NCBI GenBank assembly: GCA_038562555.1
Contig: JBCFBK010000002.1
Span: 186,001-250,000 of the forward strand
Reading direction: 5' to 3'
DNA: 64,000 bases
From: JBCFBK01 sp038562555
Lineage (GTDB): Bacteria; Bacteroidota; Bacteroidia; Bacteroidales; Prolixibacteraceae
Below the pieces are notes generated by a model. That model saw nothing but the letters and a program-made list of their open reading frames with translations. It had not been told where the DNA came from and did no database searches. This document shows positions 1-7,152 of the stretch, in pieces. Every line of letters starts with the position of its first letter. Position 1 is the first letter of the stretch. A program made the position numbers and the translations under genes.

Positions 1-56
1 GTTCCCGTTTCCCTGTTCCGGCTCATGTCTTGTGTCTGTTCTCAAAACTCAAAAAC
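1..56. repeat. Degenerate heptamer array running into the lpdA 3' end
   Basis: Reading from base 1 in steps of seven gives related units: gttcccg, tttccct, gttccgg, then cttgtgt, ctgttct, caaaact, caaaaac. The lpdA stop codon lies at 42-44 inside the array, so the last lpdA codons share the periodicity. The array may continue to the left of the window. Same class as the arrays at 3739-3864 and 10295-10427. Confidence 0.5.
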
Positions 57-1400
57 AGTTTCACGGATAATTTCGCTGACGGTTGGATGCGGAAAAACCA
101 GTTCCTGTACGTCCTGTACCCGAAGCTGGGCTTCGATGAGTGCGCAGGCTCCCCAGATCATTTCAGAACAGGCGCCGCCAACCAGATGCACGCCGAGTAT
201 TTCCCGGTATTTCTTTCCGACGATCACTTTACAGAAACCGTCCTTTCCTTCATTTTCGGCGATGAAACGTCCGGCATAAGCCATCGGCAGACGTCTGACT
301 TCCACGTCGATGCCCTGCGCTTTTGCAGCCGACTCGGTGAGTCCGACTCCGGCAATTTCAGGATGGGTATACACCACACCGGGAATGGCATTGTAGCGCA
401 TCACGTCCTTTCGTCCGAGCATATGGTTCACAGCCACTTCCCCTTCACGGCTGGCCGTATGGGCAAGCAGCGAAAACCCGGTAATGTCGCCTGCCGCATA
501 AACATTGGGAACGTTAGTCCGGCAATGCTGATCAATTTTAACTCCGCGGTGAGAAAACTCCACGCCGATGTTTTCCAGTCCGATGCCGGCCACATTGGGT
601 CGCCTTCCAACGGAGAGCAAAACCTGCTCGCCGGTAACCGAATGAACCTGCCCGTCTTTTTCAAAAATCACCTCTTTCCCGTTCAGTCGGGTTACCCTCG
701 CACCCAGGTGATAGTTGATGCCGCGTTTGGTAAATTCGTTACGGACAAAAGCGGCAATATCTTCATCCACTCCGGTGAGAATCTCCGGAAGCATCTCAAT
801 CACGGTGACCTCTGTCCCCATAGCATCAAAAAAATCGGCGAATTCAGTCCCAATCACGCCCCCGCCAATGATAACGAGGCTTTTGGGCAATTCCTTCAAC
901 TGAAGGATTTCGCGGTTAGTGACCACAAGGGCGGGATCGAGTCCCGGGATGGGAGGCACGGCCGCTTCAGACCCGGAGCAAATCAAAAGCCGGCTGGCCA
1001 GGTAATCTTTTCCGCCCGCTGTTACCGTAATCACCTCGCCTCTCTTCTCCTTAATAACGGCGTCGGCCATGACCACTTCTGCTTTCGCGTGCTTCATTTT
1101 GGCTCCGACACCGGCAACCAGCTTGCGCACGACTTTATCCTTGCGTTTCATGATCTTCCCAAAGTCGGCCGAGATGTTTTCCACCTGAATGCCATACAGT
1201 GCCGCTTCATGGGCGCTTTCCAGCACCTTTGCCGAGTTCAGGAGGGTTTTGGTCGGGATGCAGCCCTCGTTCAGACACACTCCCCCAAGGGCCCGCTTGT
1301 CAAAAATCACGACGCTCAGGCCTTTGGCCCCGGCGCGTTCGGCGGCCACGTAGCCCGCCGGACCGCCTCCTATAATTGCTAAATCAAATTGATTGCTCAT
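42..1400 (-). CDS. lpdA: Dihydrolipoyl dehydrogenase (E3)
   Basis: This flavoprotein (452 aa) reoxidises the dihydrolipoyl group of 2-oxoacid dehydrogenase complexes, passing electrons to NAD+. The N-terminal FAD-binding motif GGGPAG is at residues 11-16, the redox-active disulfide lies in GGVCLNEGCIPTK (Cys42 and Cys47), a second nucleotide-binding motif IIGGGVIG lies mid-protein, and the C-terminal dimer domain ends with the catalytic His438 in HPTVSE. Length is normal for the family. It follows the E2 gene on the same strand after a 68-bp repeat-rich spacer, so both are probably one transcript. An E1 gene is not in view and may lie beyond the left edge. Start ATG at 1400. Confidence 0.95.
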   Translation of the reverse strand: MSNQFDLAIIGGGPAGYVAAERAGAKGLSVVIFDKRALGGVCLNEGCIPTKTLLNSAKVLESAHEAALYGIQVENISADFGKIMKRKDKVVRKLVAGVGAKMKHAKAEVVMADAVIKEKRGEVITVTAGGKDYLASRLLICSGSEAAVPPIPGLDPALVVTNREILQLKELPKSLVIIGGGVIGTEFADFFDAMGTEVTVIEMLPEILTGVDEDIAAFVRNEFTKRGINYHLGARVTRLNGKEVIFEKDGQVHSVTGEQVLLSVGRRPNVAGIGLENIGVEFSHRGVKIDQHCRTNVPNVYAAGDITGFSLLAHTASREGEVAVNHMLGRKDVMRYNAIPGVVYTHPEIAGVGLTESAAKAQGIDVEVRRLPMAYAGRFIAENEGKDGFCKVIVGKKYREILGVHLVGGACSEMIWGACALIEAQLRVQDVQELVFPHPTVSEIIRETVFEF

Positions 1401-1413
1401 GTTTCCTATAAAA

Positions 1414-1493
1414 AAGATCGTCAGATTTTCGGATTCTCAGATGTTCAGATTTCCAGATAGTCGGTTCTTCAGACGGTCAGGTTTTCGATCTGT
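1414..1493. repeat. Octamer-period tandem array between E2 and E3 genes
   Basis: From 1422 the sequence reads as 8-bp units with consensus cagatttt: cagatttt, cggattct, cagatgtt, cagatttc, cagatagt, cggttctt, cagacggt, caggtttt, cgatctgt; a weaker unit precedes at 1414. CAGAT recurs at 1422, 1438, 1446 and 1454. The E2 stop codon (1469-1471) lies within the array, so the last E2 codons follow the same period. Confidence 0.7.
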
Positions 1494-2791
1494 TCTTTAA
1501 TTTCCTTTAGGAACAAGGTAGCCTCGCCTCCATCGAGCGCACGGTGATCGTATGTCAGCGATAATCCCATCATGGGAACAAAGCCATAAACACCGTCGCC
1601 CAGATCCTTAGGACGGGGTATGATGGTGCACACACCCAGTATAGCCGTTTGTGGAAGATTAATAACAGGGGTGAACATTTCCACACCATAATTTCCCAGA
1701 TTTGAGATCGTGAAACTGGCAGCTTCCGGCTTCAGCAGTTCAGGATCAATATTCCCTTTACGGCTCATTCCGGCCACCGCCGAAAGCTGTCCGGAAAGCC
1801 CCTCCAGCGACAGGTCATCTGCATTCTTCACCGCCGGGACCATCAGTCCGCGATCGGTATCAACAGCCAGTCCGAGGTGCACCTTTTTAAACCATCTCAT
1901 GCTGTCGCCTGTAAAATGAGTGTTGACCTGCGGAAATTTTTTGAGTGCCAGTATTACCGCATAGCATACCAGGTCGTTGATCGTTATGTTTTGCGAAACA
2001 GTTCCCGCCTCATGCTGTTTTTTGAATTTCTTACGCAATGCCATTATTTTCCGGGCGTCCGCGCTCATGTGATGCGTCAGCTGGGCTGAATTCTGCAGCG
2101 ACTGGTGCATGGCTTTGGCAATGAGCTTACGCATATTGCTCAGCTTTTTCACCTCAAAGTCGTCGCCGTAAACAGGATTGGCAGCCACCAGGTCGGCAGC
2201 ACCAAAGCGACCTCCCAGTGCTGTCGGCTCTCCGGCCATGCGCAGCGCTTCGGCTGCTGATTTCTCGCGGGCCAGGATCGTGGCGTGAGGCAGCGTTTCA
2301 ACGGCAGCTTCTATATCCTGGGCCAGTATCCTTCCGCGGGGTCCCGTTCCCTCAACCAGTTCATATGGAATTCCGAGCTGTCCGGCCCGGACTTTCGCCC
2401 GGGGCGAGACCCGGATTTCTTCCGTCGCTTTCAATTCCTGACGAGCGGCAGCCGGTTCCGGAGTTACAGAAACAGGTTCAGCGGCAGGCCCAACCGACAC
2501 CACTTGCCCAAGGGCAGGGCTTCCGCCCGGCCGGAATTCATCCGTACGCTCTCCTTTCTTTCCGATCACCGCAACATTCGACAATACGGGAACCTCATCG
2601 CCTTCATCATAAAAAACGGCAAGCAACTCACCATCTTCCTTTGCTTCTTCTTCAAACGAAGCTTTGTCGGTTTCGTACGAAAACAGCACGTCGCCCGCTT
2701 TTACCGGGTCACCAACTTTCTTGCTCCATTCACCCATGATGCAGGTTTCTACTGATTGTCCCTGCCGGGGCATAATTACCGGAGTAGCCAT
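1469..2791 (-). CDS. pdhC: 2-oxoacid dehydrogenase E2, dihydrolipoyl acyltransferase (probably pyruvate dehydrogenase)
   Basis: E2 (440 aa) carries acyl groups on lipoyl-lysine and transfers them to CoA, and forms the core of the complex. One lipoyl domain sits at the N-terminus with the modified Lys43 in ETDKASFE. A linker leads to a peripheral-subunit-binding domain (about 128-165, VSPRAKVRAGQLGI) and then the catalytic domain, which ends with the active-site motif YDHRALDGG. Start ATG at 2791 is preferred over an in-frame TTG two codons upstream. Substrate (pyruvate versus branched-chain 2-oxoacids) cannot be settled from E2 alone. A GntR regulator is divergent, with operator-like palindromes between, so it is probably regulated by that protein. 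Confidence 0.9.
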   Translation of the reverse strand: MATPVIMPRQGQSVETCIMGEWSKKVGDPVKAGDVLFSYETDKASFEEEAKEDGELLAVFYDEGDEVPVLSNVAVIGKKGERTDEFRPGGSPALGQVVSVGPAAEPVSVTPEPAAARQELKATEEIRVSPRAKVRAGQLGIPYELVEGTGPRGRILAQDIEAAVETLPHATILAREKSAAEALRMAGEPTALGGRFGAADLVAANPVYGDDFEVKKLSNMRKLIAKAMHQSLQNSAQLTHHMSADARKIMALRKKFKKQHEAGTVSQNITINDLVCYAVILALKKFPQVNTHFTGDSMRWFKKVHLGLAVDTDRGLMVPAVKNADDLSLEGLSGQLSAVAGMSRKGNIDPELLKPEAASFTISNLGNYGVEMFTPVINLPQTAILGVCTIIPRPKDLGDGVYGFVPMMGLSLTYDHRALDGGEATLFLKEIKEQIENLTV

Positions 2792-2806
2792 AGGCAAATT
2801 TCTATT

Positions 2807-2818
2807 TAGTTTAAACTA
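2807..2818. repeat. 12-bp perfect palindrome in the E2 leader
   Basis: TAGTTTAAACTA is a perfect palindrome 16 bases upstream of the E2 start codon and 8 bases from the first GntR-type operator candidate. It may be part of the E2 promoter region; no regulator can be assigned. Confidence 0.35.
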
Positions 2819-2826
2819 TTACAACT

Positions 2827-2842
2827 ACTTGTATATACAAAT
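2827..2842. promoter_or_regulatory. Operator candidate 1 for the divergent GntR regulator
   Basis: ACTTGTATATACAAAT contains the perfect 12-bp palindrome TTGTATATACAA. It lies 35-51 bases upstream of the E2 start codon. A near-identical site is at 2929-2944. Sites of the CTTGTA-TACAAG type are known for HutC-subfamily GntR regulators, which fits the neighbouring gene. Confidence 0.65.
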
Positions 2843-2870
2843 CAACTATTGTGACTTATTCATTTCTACC

Positions 2871-2898
2871 ACAAATAACTTATCACAAATAACTTATC
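2871..2898. repeat. Two perfect 14-bp direct repeats in the E2-gntR control region
   Basis: The unit acaaataacttatc occurs twice in direct succession at 2871-2884 and 2885-2898, midway between the two palindromic operator candidates. It may be a second regulator's site or a simple slippage duplication. Confidence 0.7.
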
Positions 2899-2928
2899 AT
2901 GATCCAGCCTGTAAAATTACATTTTATA

Positions 2929-2944
2929 ACTTGTATTTACAAGT
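2929..2944. promoter_or_regulatory. Operator candidate 2 for the GntR regulator
   Basis: ACTTGTATTTACAAGT has perfect 7-bp arms around a 2-bp centre. It ends 27 bases upstream of the gntR -7 box, and matches operator candidate 1 at 14 of 16 positions. The pair, 102 bp apart, could allow autoregulation and looping. Confidence 0.65.
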
Positions 2945-2971
2945 AGCGTTTAAAAATTTAATTGTTTTTAT

Positions 2972-2979
2972 TATATTTG
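2972..2979 (+). promoter_or_regulatory. -7 box of gntR promoter
   Basis: TATATTTG fits the Bacteroidota TAnnTTTG consensus. Transcription would begin near 2984-2986, which excludes the in-frame upstream starts at 2962 (TTG) and 2980 (ATG) and supports ATG 2998. No clear -33 TTTG box was seen. Confidence 0.6.
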
Positions 2980-2997
2980 ATGATCATTTCATCACCT

Positions 2998-3714
2998 ATG
3001 GCTGAAGCAACTAAAATACCACAATACAAAAAACTGTACGAAACACTTCGTCGCCACATCCTTTCGGGCACCTACGAGGAGGGAAGCCTGCTTCCTTCGG
3101 AAAACGAGTTATGTGCTGTTCATAACACCACCCGTCCTACCGTGAGGCATGCCCTGGAGGCCCTGGTACAGGATGGTTTTATAACAAAAAAGCAGGGAAA
3201 AGGGAGTATTGTGCGCAAACCGCCGCACGATATCGGAATCCTCTCCATTGCCGCCACATCGACTGCGATCGACCGGCAATACCTGCGCACCCAGATCCTG
3301 CAGAAGCCGCAAATCAAGGCGTGGCCCGATCCCTTTCCGTTTGAACTTTCGGAAGCCGAAAAAGATTTTGGCTGTATTTATATGGAACGGCTTCGGTTTG
3401 TTAACGGGCAGGCGGTTTTTTACGACATCAACCACCTTCCAAACATCAACCTGCCCAGGTTTACAAGCCGGACATTTGAAAACAAGTCGCTGTTTGATAT
3501 TCTGCGCGTTCATTACCAGATCGAAGTGAAGGGTGGAGAACAAAAACTGAAAGCGCTGAAAGCCAGCAAGGCGATAGGAAAGTTGCTGAATATAAAAGAA
3601 GGCGATCCGGTTCTTTATGTGGAACGAAAACTTGACACGAACCGCGAAGGATTTTGTATTTATTCAACCATCTATTTTAATTCGGAGAAACATGCCATTT
3701 TCGGCAGTTTTTGA
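2998..3714 (+). CDS. GntR-family transcriptional regulator (HutC/UTRA type)
   Basis: This protein (238 aa) has an N-terminal winged-helix DNA-binding domain (about 1-75, with the typical GTYEEGSLLPSENELC and TRPTVRHALEALVQDGFI segments) and a C-terminal UTRA ligand-binding domain (about 85-235) characteristic of the HutC subfamily. It is divergent from the E2-E3 genes and two matching palindromes lie between them, so it probably controls that operon and itself. The ligand is unknown; a metabolite of pyruvate, lipoate or branched-chain acid metabolism would be reasonable. Start chosen because a -7 box lies at 2972-2979, downstream of earlier candidate starts. Confidence 0.85.
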   Translation: MAEATKIPQYKKLYETLRRHILSGTYEEGSLLPSENELCAVHNTTRPTVRHALEALVQDGFITKKQGKGSIVRKPPHDIGILSIAATSTAIDRQYLRTQILQKPQIKAWPDPFPFELSEAEKDFGCIYMERLRFVNGQAVFYDINHLPNINLPRFTSRTFENKSLFDILRVHYQIEVKGGEQKLKALKASKAIGKLLNIKEGDPVLYVERKLDTNREGFCIYSTIYFNSEKHAIFGSF

Positions 3715-3738
3715 TTCAGATACAACGCAAAAAAGCGG

Positions 3739-3864
3739 TTAGCCGTTATCTATTAGCTGTTAGTCGGAAAAAAGAATCTTGTCACCGTATAGCGTCTGAC
3801 ACCATACGACCCTTTCCCTGTCTCTGGCCTTTCGACTCACGACTCGTTACTCACAACTAATAAC
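3739..3864. repeat. Degenerate heptamer array (about 18 units)
   Basis: In one 7-bp phase from 3739: ttagccg, ttatcta, ttagctg, ttagtcg; then gtcaccg, tatagcg, tctgaca, ccatacg; then ccctgtc, tctggcc; then tttcgac, tcacgac, tcgttac, tcacaac, taataac. Sub-families of units change along the array while the period holds. An 18-base piece (3836-3853) recurs with one mismatch at 10404-10421 inside another array. Confidence 0.65.
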
Positions 3865-3869
3865 CAAAA

Positions 3870-3940
3870 TAGGTGGACATCCGTGCAACCACCCCTAACT
3901 GCACATGAATCCTTTAAATAAAGGACTGGACATCCACCTG
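3870..3940 (+). ncRNA. Candidate three-way-junction RNA upstream of lysC
   Basis: Three nested helices can be drawn: P1 AGGTGGA (3871-3877) with TCCACCT (3933-3939), extendable by a G-U pair; P2 GTGCA (3883-3887) with TGCAC (3900-3904), 12-nt loop; P3 TCCTTT (3910-3915) with AAAGGA (3920-3925), 4-nt loop. The nonamer TGGACATCC occurs at both junction flanks (3874-3882 and 3927-3935). It does not match a riboswitch class I recognise. A riboswitch, small RNA or a chance fold are all possible. Confidence 0.4.
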
Positions 3941-4204
3941 TAAAACGTTATCACAAATTACGGATTAATTGCTGAAATGGGCAAGCTATTATACAACACG
4001 AAGCGTCATGGATTAAATAATCAGCGTGCTGTCTATTAATTTAAAAACCACGTACCAATATTCAGAGAAATTTTTTCATATTTGCCGATCGGGTGGACGT
4101 TTAAACCACGCAGGCACATCCGTCGTATAATGTTATATTTTCAGAACTGTATGATCCCGAATCGGGCCTAGTACTGGCGTCTTGAATATTAAATAAGGAT
4201 ATCT

Positions 4205-5527
4205 ATGAAAGTTTTAAAGTTTGGAGGAACCTCCGTTGGAAGTGTAGAGAATATGAATGCGGTGATTAGGTTAATCACCGACGGCGAGAAAAAGCTGGTT
4301 GTTCTTTCGGCCATGTCAGGAACAACAAACGCACTGGTTGAAATTGCAGATTACTTGTATAAGAAGAATAAAGATGCCGCCCGCATACAGATCAATAAGC
4401 TCGAAAAGAAGTATGAAGATGTGGTAAAATCATTATACCGCAGCGAAGAAAGCAAGAAAGCCGGCTTTTCTGTCATTCGCGAAGCTTTCGATACCATCAA
4501 ATCATTCACCTCCGGCGAATTTTCGGAGGTGGGCGAAAAAACCATTCTTGCCCAGGGGGAGCTGATCTCGACAGCTTTATTTACCCAACTGATGCTCGAG
4601 AACGGCTTCGATGCCAAACTACTGCCTGCCCTGGATTTTATGTCGATCGATGAGGATAAGGCTGCTGATCTTCAGGCAATCGGCCATAACCTGGCCAGTG
4701 TGCTTGAAAAGGCAGGTGACGCCATGTATTATATCACTCAGGGATTCATTTGCCGGAACAGCGACGGCGAAATTGACAACCTGCAGCGCGGCGGCTCCGA
4801 CTATTCCGCTTCGCTGATCGGAGCAGCATTGCGGGCCGATGAAATTCAGATCTGGACCGACATTGACGGGTTCCACAACAACGACCCGCGCTTTGTGAAC
4901 AACACACAAAAAATTGAACATTTATCGTTTAATGAAGCTGCCGAACTGGCCTACTTCGGAGCAAAGATCCTGCACCCCCAGACCGTTCTGCCCGCCAAGC
5001 TTCAAAATATCCCCGTCAGGCTGAAAAACACCATGAATCCGTCGGACAGTGGCACCCTGATCACTTCAGAAACCAGTGGCTCAGGGATCAAGGCTGTTGC
5101 TGCAAAAGACGGAATTACAGCCATTAAGGTCCGCTCTTACCGGATGCTCATGGTTTACGGCTTTCTGAAGAATATTTTCGAAATTTTCGAATTTTTCAAA
5201 ACGCCCATCGATATGATCTCCACCTCCGAAGTTGCCGTTTCGCTGACCATTGACAATACCGCCAAACTCGAAGACATCGTCCGGGAACTGAAGGAATACG
5301 GCGAAGTGGAAGTAGACAAGGACCAGACCATTATATGCATCGTTGGCGACATTATCGCGGAAGAAAGAGGATTTGCCGCCAAGGTGTTCAACGCCCTTGA
5401 AGGAATTCCGATCCGGATGATTTCCTATGGCGGAAGCCGGTACAACATTTCGGTGCTGGTACCTACCGGCCATAAGCAAAAGACGCTACAGGCTCTTAGC
5501 GATCACCTGCTCAATCAGCACGCCTAA
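4205..5527 (+). CDS. lysC: Aspartate kinase (aspartokinase), monofunctional
   Basis: Phosphorylates aspartate as the first step to lysine, threonine, methionine and diaminopimelate. The kinase domain begins with KFGGTSVGS (residues 5-13) and contains RGGSDYSASL and the WTDIDGFHNNDPR substrate-binding segment. The C-terminal third (about 310-440) carries the tandem ACT regulatory folds, so feedback control by lysine or threonine is expected for the family. At 440 aa it is monofunctional, with no homoserine dehydrogenase domain. It stands alone after a long structured leader, and the next gene is unrelated. Confidence 0.95.
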   Translation: MKVLKFGGTSVGSVENMNAVIRLITDGEKKLVVLSAMSGTTNALVEIADYLYKKNKDAARIQINKLEKKYEDVVKSLYRSEESKKAGFSVIREAFDTIKSFTSGEFSEVGEKTILAQGELISTALFTQLMLENGFDAKLLPALDFMSIDEDKAADLQAIGHNLASVLEKAGDAMYYITQGFICRNSDGEIDNLQRGGSDYSASLIGAALRADEIQIWTDIDGFHNNDPRFVNNTQKIEHLSFNEAAELAYFGAKILHPQTVLPAKLQNIPVRLKNTMNPSDSGTLITSETSGSGIKAVAAKDGITAIKVRSYRMLMVYGFLKNIFEIFEFFKTPIDMISTSEVAVSLTIDNTAKLEDIVRELKEYGEVEVDKDQTIICIVGDIIAEERGFAAKVFNALEGIPIRMISYGGSRYNISVLVPTGHKQKTLQALSDHLLNQHA

Positions 5528-5657
5528 TCAGTCCTTTTGAGCAGACTCGTCACAAAATTGCTGATGATTACATTAACAGTTGATAATCAATTAGAAAAAA
5601 AAGAGGAAAAACTTGATTTATTTTCGCCAAATTATTTTTTTAAATATAAAATAAACA

Positions 5658-5665
5658 TACATTTG
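5658..5665 (+). promoter_or_regulatory. -7 box of the RRM-csp operon
   Basis: TACATTTG matches TAnnTTTG exactly, 28 bases upstream of the RRM gene start. An AT-rich tract precedes it. Confidence 0.6.
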
Positions 5666-5693
5666 TCGCTCACACTATTATTTTTTTATTTAT

Positions 5694-6062
5694 ATGAACA
5701 TTTTTGTAGGAAACCTCAACTACTCAATCACTGAAGATGACATTAAGGAAATCTTCGAAGAGTATGGTGAATTAACTTCTGTTAAACTGATCACAGACAA
5801 ATTCACAGGAAAAAGCAAGGGCTTCGGATTCGTTGAAATGGCTGATGCTGATGAAGCAAAAAAAGCTATTGAAGAATTGAATGGCGCCGAAGTTGAAGGA
5901 AGAACCATTGTTGTCAATGAGTCGATCGAGAAAAAGAGAGACAACACCCGCAAACCCGGTGGTGGTGGCGGCAACTTCCGTGGTGGCAACAGCAGCCGTG
6001 GAGGAAACTCCGGCGGTGGTGGTTACAACCGCAGGGACAACAATTTCAGATCAAGCTATTAA
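5694..6062 (+). CDS. RNA-binding protein with one RRM and a Gly/Arg/Asn-rich tail
   Basis: This small protein (122 aa) has one RNA-recognition motif: RNP2 IFVGNL at residues 3-8 and RNP1 KGFGFVEM at 42-49. From about residue 85 the tail is basic and rich in Gly, Arg, Asn and Ser, like the tails of cyanobacterial and Bacteroidota RRM proteins. It likely acts as a single-stranded RNA-binding protein or chaperone. A cold-shock-domain gene follows after 12 bases, so the two RNA-binding proteins are almost certainly co-transcribed and perhaps cold-responsive. The promoter at 5658 supports ATG 5694. Confidence 0.9.
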   Translation: MNIFVGNLNYSITEDDIKEIFEEYGELTSVKLITDKFTGKSKGFGFVEMADADEAKKAIEELNGAEVEGRTIVVNESIEKKRDNTRKPGGGGGNFRGGNSSRGGNSGGGGYNRRDNNFRSSY

Positions 6063-6074
6063 TTTTCTTTGGTC

Positions 6075-6272
6075 ATGAAAGGTACTGTTAAATGGTATGA
6101 CGGAACCAAAGGTTATGGATTTATCCTTACCGAAGACAACAAGGACATTTTTGTCCATCGTTCTGGTTTAGCCAATGCCTTTGCCGGTCTGGAACCCGAT
6201 GAGACCGTTGAATTTGAAGTTGGTCAGGGAAAAAAGGGACCAATTGCGACGAACGTAACAAAGGTAGAATAA
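6075..6272 (+). CDS. Cold-shock domain protein
   Basis: A 65-aa single cold-shock domain protein, with the nucleic-acid-binding motifs KGYGFI (12-17) and DIFVH (24-28). Such proteins bind single-stranded RNA or DNA and melt RNA structure. The ATG at 6075 gives the canonical MKGTVKW start; a TTG two codons earlier is less likely. It follows the RRM gene after 12 bases and is followed by a hairpin terminator, so the pair forms a two-gene RNA-chaperone operon. Confidence 0.93.
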   Translation: MKGTVKWYDGTKGYGFILTEDNKDIFVHRSGLANAFAGLEPDETVEFEVGQGKKGPIATNVTKVE

Positions 6273-6344
6273 TTTCGAAATTGAGTTGGAACTGTTGCCA
6301 GTCAACCCCCCTCCAATAAGATATTTTTCACTGTTTGTTCTCTG

Positions 6345-6366
6345 AAAGCCCGAAACATCGGGCTTT
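6345..6366. terminator. Hairpin terminator between csp and the WalJ-like gene
   Basis: AAAGCCCG, six-base loop, CGGGCTTT: eight perfect pairs between converging genes. A-rich and T-rich arm ends allow it to act on both strands. Confidence 0.75.
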
Positions 6367-6384
6367 ACTTGTTACATCCCGTTT

Positions 6385-7152
6385 CTATACCACGAAGACC
6401 CTGGTCGGCGCCTGCCGGGAGGTCAGTTCAATGCAGTAGCTTTGCTGCAGGGACTCAAAAACCGAAATCGCCTTTTCAGGCGTGTTATTTTCACCCGAAA
6501 GGTGACTTAACAGAACCATTTTCAAACTGCCCCCGGCACACGATTCAAGCAGCCGGAATGCCTGTATGTTTGAAAGGTGCCCCACCGATGAAGAGACCCG
6601 CTGCTTCAGATAATAGGGATAAGGGCCACTCCACAACATATCCTCGTCATAGTTACTCTCAAGGAAGACCGCATGGCACATTGAAAAATGCAGCCTTACC
6701 TGTTCGCAAGGTTCGCCAATATCGGTCATCACACCAACATGCCGCCCGTCATAGCTAATCCTGAACGAACAGGCATCAGCGGCATCATGCTGCTTTGAAA
6801 ACGGAAAAATACTGAAGCTTCCTATTGGAAATTCCTGGTTTGGCTCAAACCAGACAACCAGTCCGGGTTGCTGTTTCCGATGCATGGCCAAATAAGTCTT
6901 TTTCGTGAGGTATACCGGTATTCCCCCCAGACGCTTGCTGAGCACCCGCACGCCACAGCAGTGATCGCTGTGTTCATGCGTGACCAGAATCGCCTTTATT
7001 TTTGCCGGGTCCAGCCCGCACGCGTGCATGCGCATCTGCAACTGCCGCGCCGAAAGCCCGGCATCTACCAAAACTGCTTCGTGGTCATTCCCAATATAAT
7101 AACAGTTGCCGTTACTTCCCGAAGCCAGCGCACAAATTTCCAGTTTATTCAC
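6385..7152 (-). CDS. MBL-fold metallohydrolase, YycJ/WalJ-like
   Basis: Metallo-beta-lactamase-fold hydrolase (255 aa), with the metal-binding motif THEHSDH (His59, His61, Asp63, His64) and an N-terminal LASGSNGNCYYI typical of the YycJ/VicX/WalJ group. In Firmicutes the group neighbours the walRK wall regulators, and nuclease activity has been proposed; no WalRK is here. I chose the GTG at 7152 because a G-rich GGGGGGAG lies just upstream; a TTG at 7173 is also in frame. The start overlaps the aroK stop by 8 bases, so translation is probably coupled. Last gene of the parC-aroK operon. Confidence 0.85.
   Translation of the reverse strand: MNKLEICALASGSNGNCYYIGNDHEAVLVDAGLSARQLQMRMHACGLDPAKIKAILVTHEHSDHCCGVRVLSKRLGGIPVYLTKKTYLAMHRKQQPGLVVWFEPNQEFPIGSFSIFPFSKQHDAADACSFRISYDGRHVGVMTDIGEPCEQVRLHFSMCHAVFLESNYDEDMLWSGPYPYYLKQRVSSSVGHLSNIQAFRLLESCAGGSLKMVLLSHLSGENNTPEKAISVFESLQQSYCIELTSRQAPTRVFVV

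Larger units (their letters stand above)
3715..4204. other. 490-bp intergenic region upstream of lysC
   Basis: No protein gene is supported. From left to right it holds a degenerate heptamer array (3739-3864), a compact three-way-junction RNA candidate (3870-3940), AT-rich sequence, a weak -7 box (CATATTTG, 4077-4084, one mismatch to consensus) and a leader of about 110 nt before lysC containing the small hairpin CCCGAATCGGG. Confidence 0.6.

Noticed and set aside
30..1382. 450-aa open frame on the plus strand opposite lpdA
   Set aside because: It is antisense to a complete, well-conserved lpdA, has no family sequence and no promoter; such long antisense frames follow from codon bias.
2962..2997. 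Longer N-terminus for the GntR regulator
   Set aside because: The -7 box at 2972-2979 lies inside the extension, so the transcript would start after these codons.
3739..3864. CRISPR array
   Set aside because: Units are 7 bp, degenerate and without spacers; no cas genes are in the window.
3870..3940. Lysine riboswitch
   Set aside because: Far too short and with only three helices; the class I know is about 170 nt with five helices around a junction.
5537..5734. 65-aa open frame between lysC and the RRM gene
   Set aside because: It runs through the RRM promoter and overlaps the RRM gene in another frame; composition is AT-rich noise.
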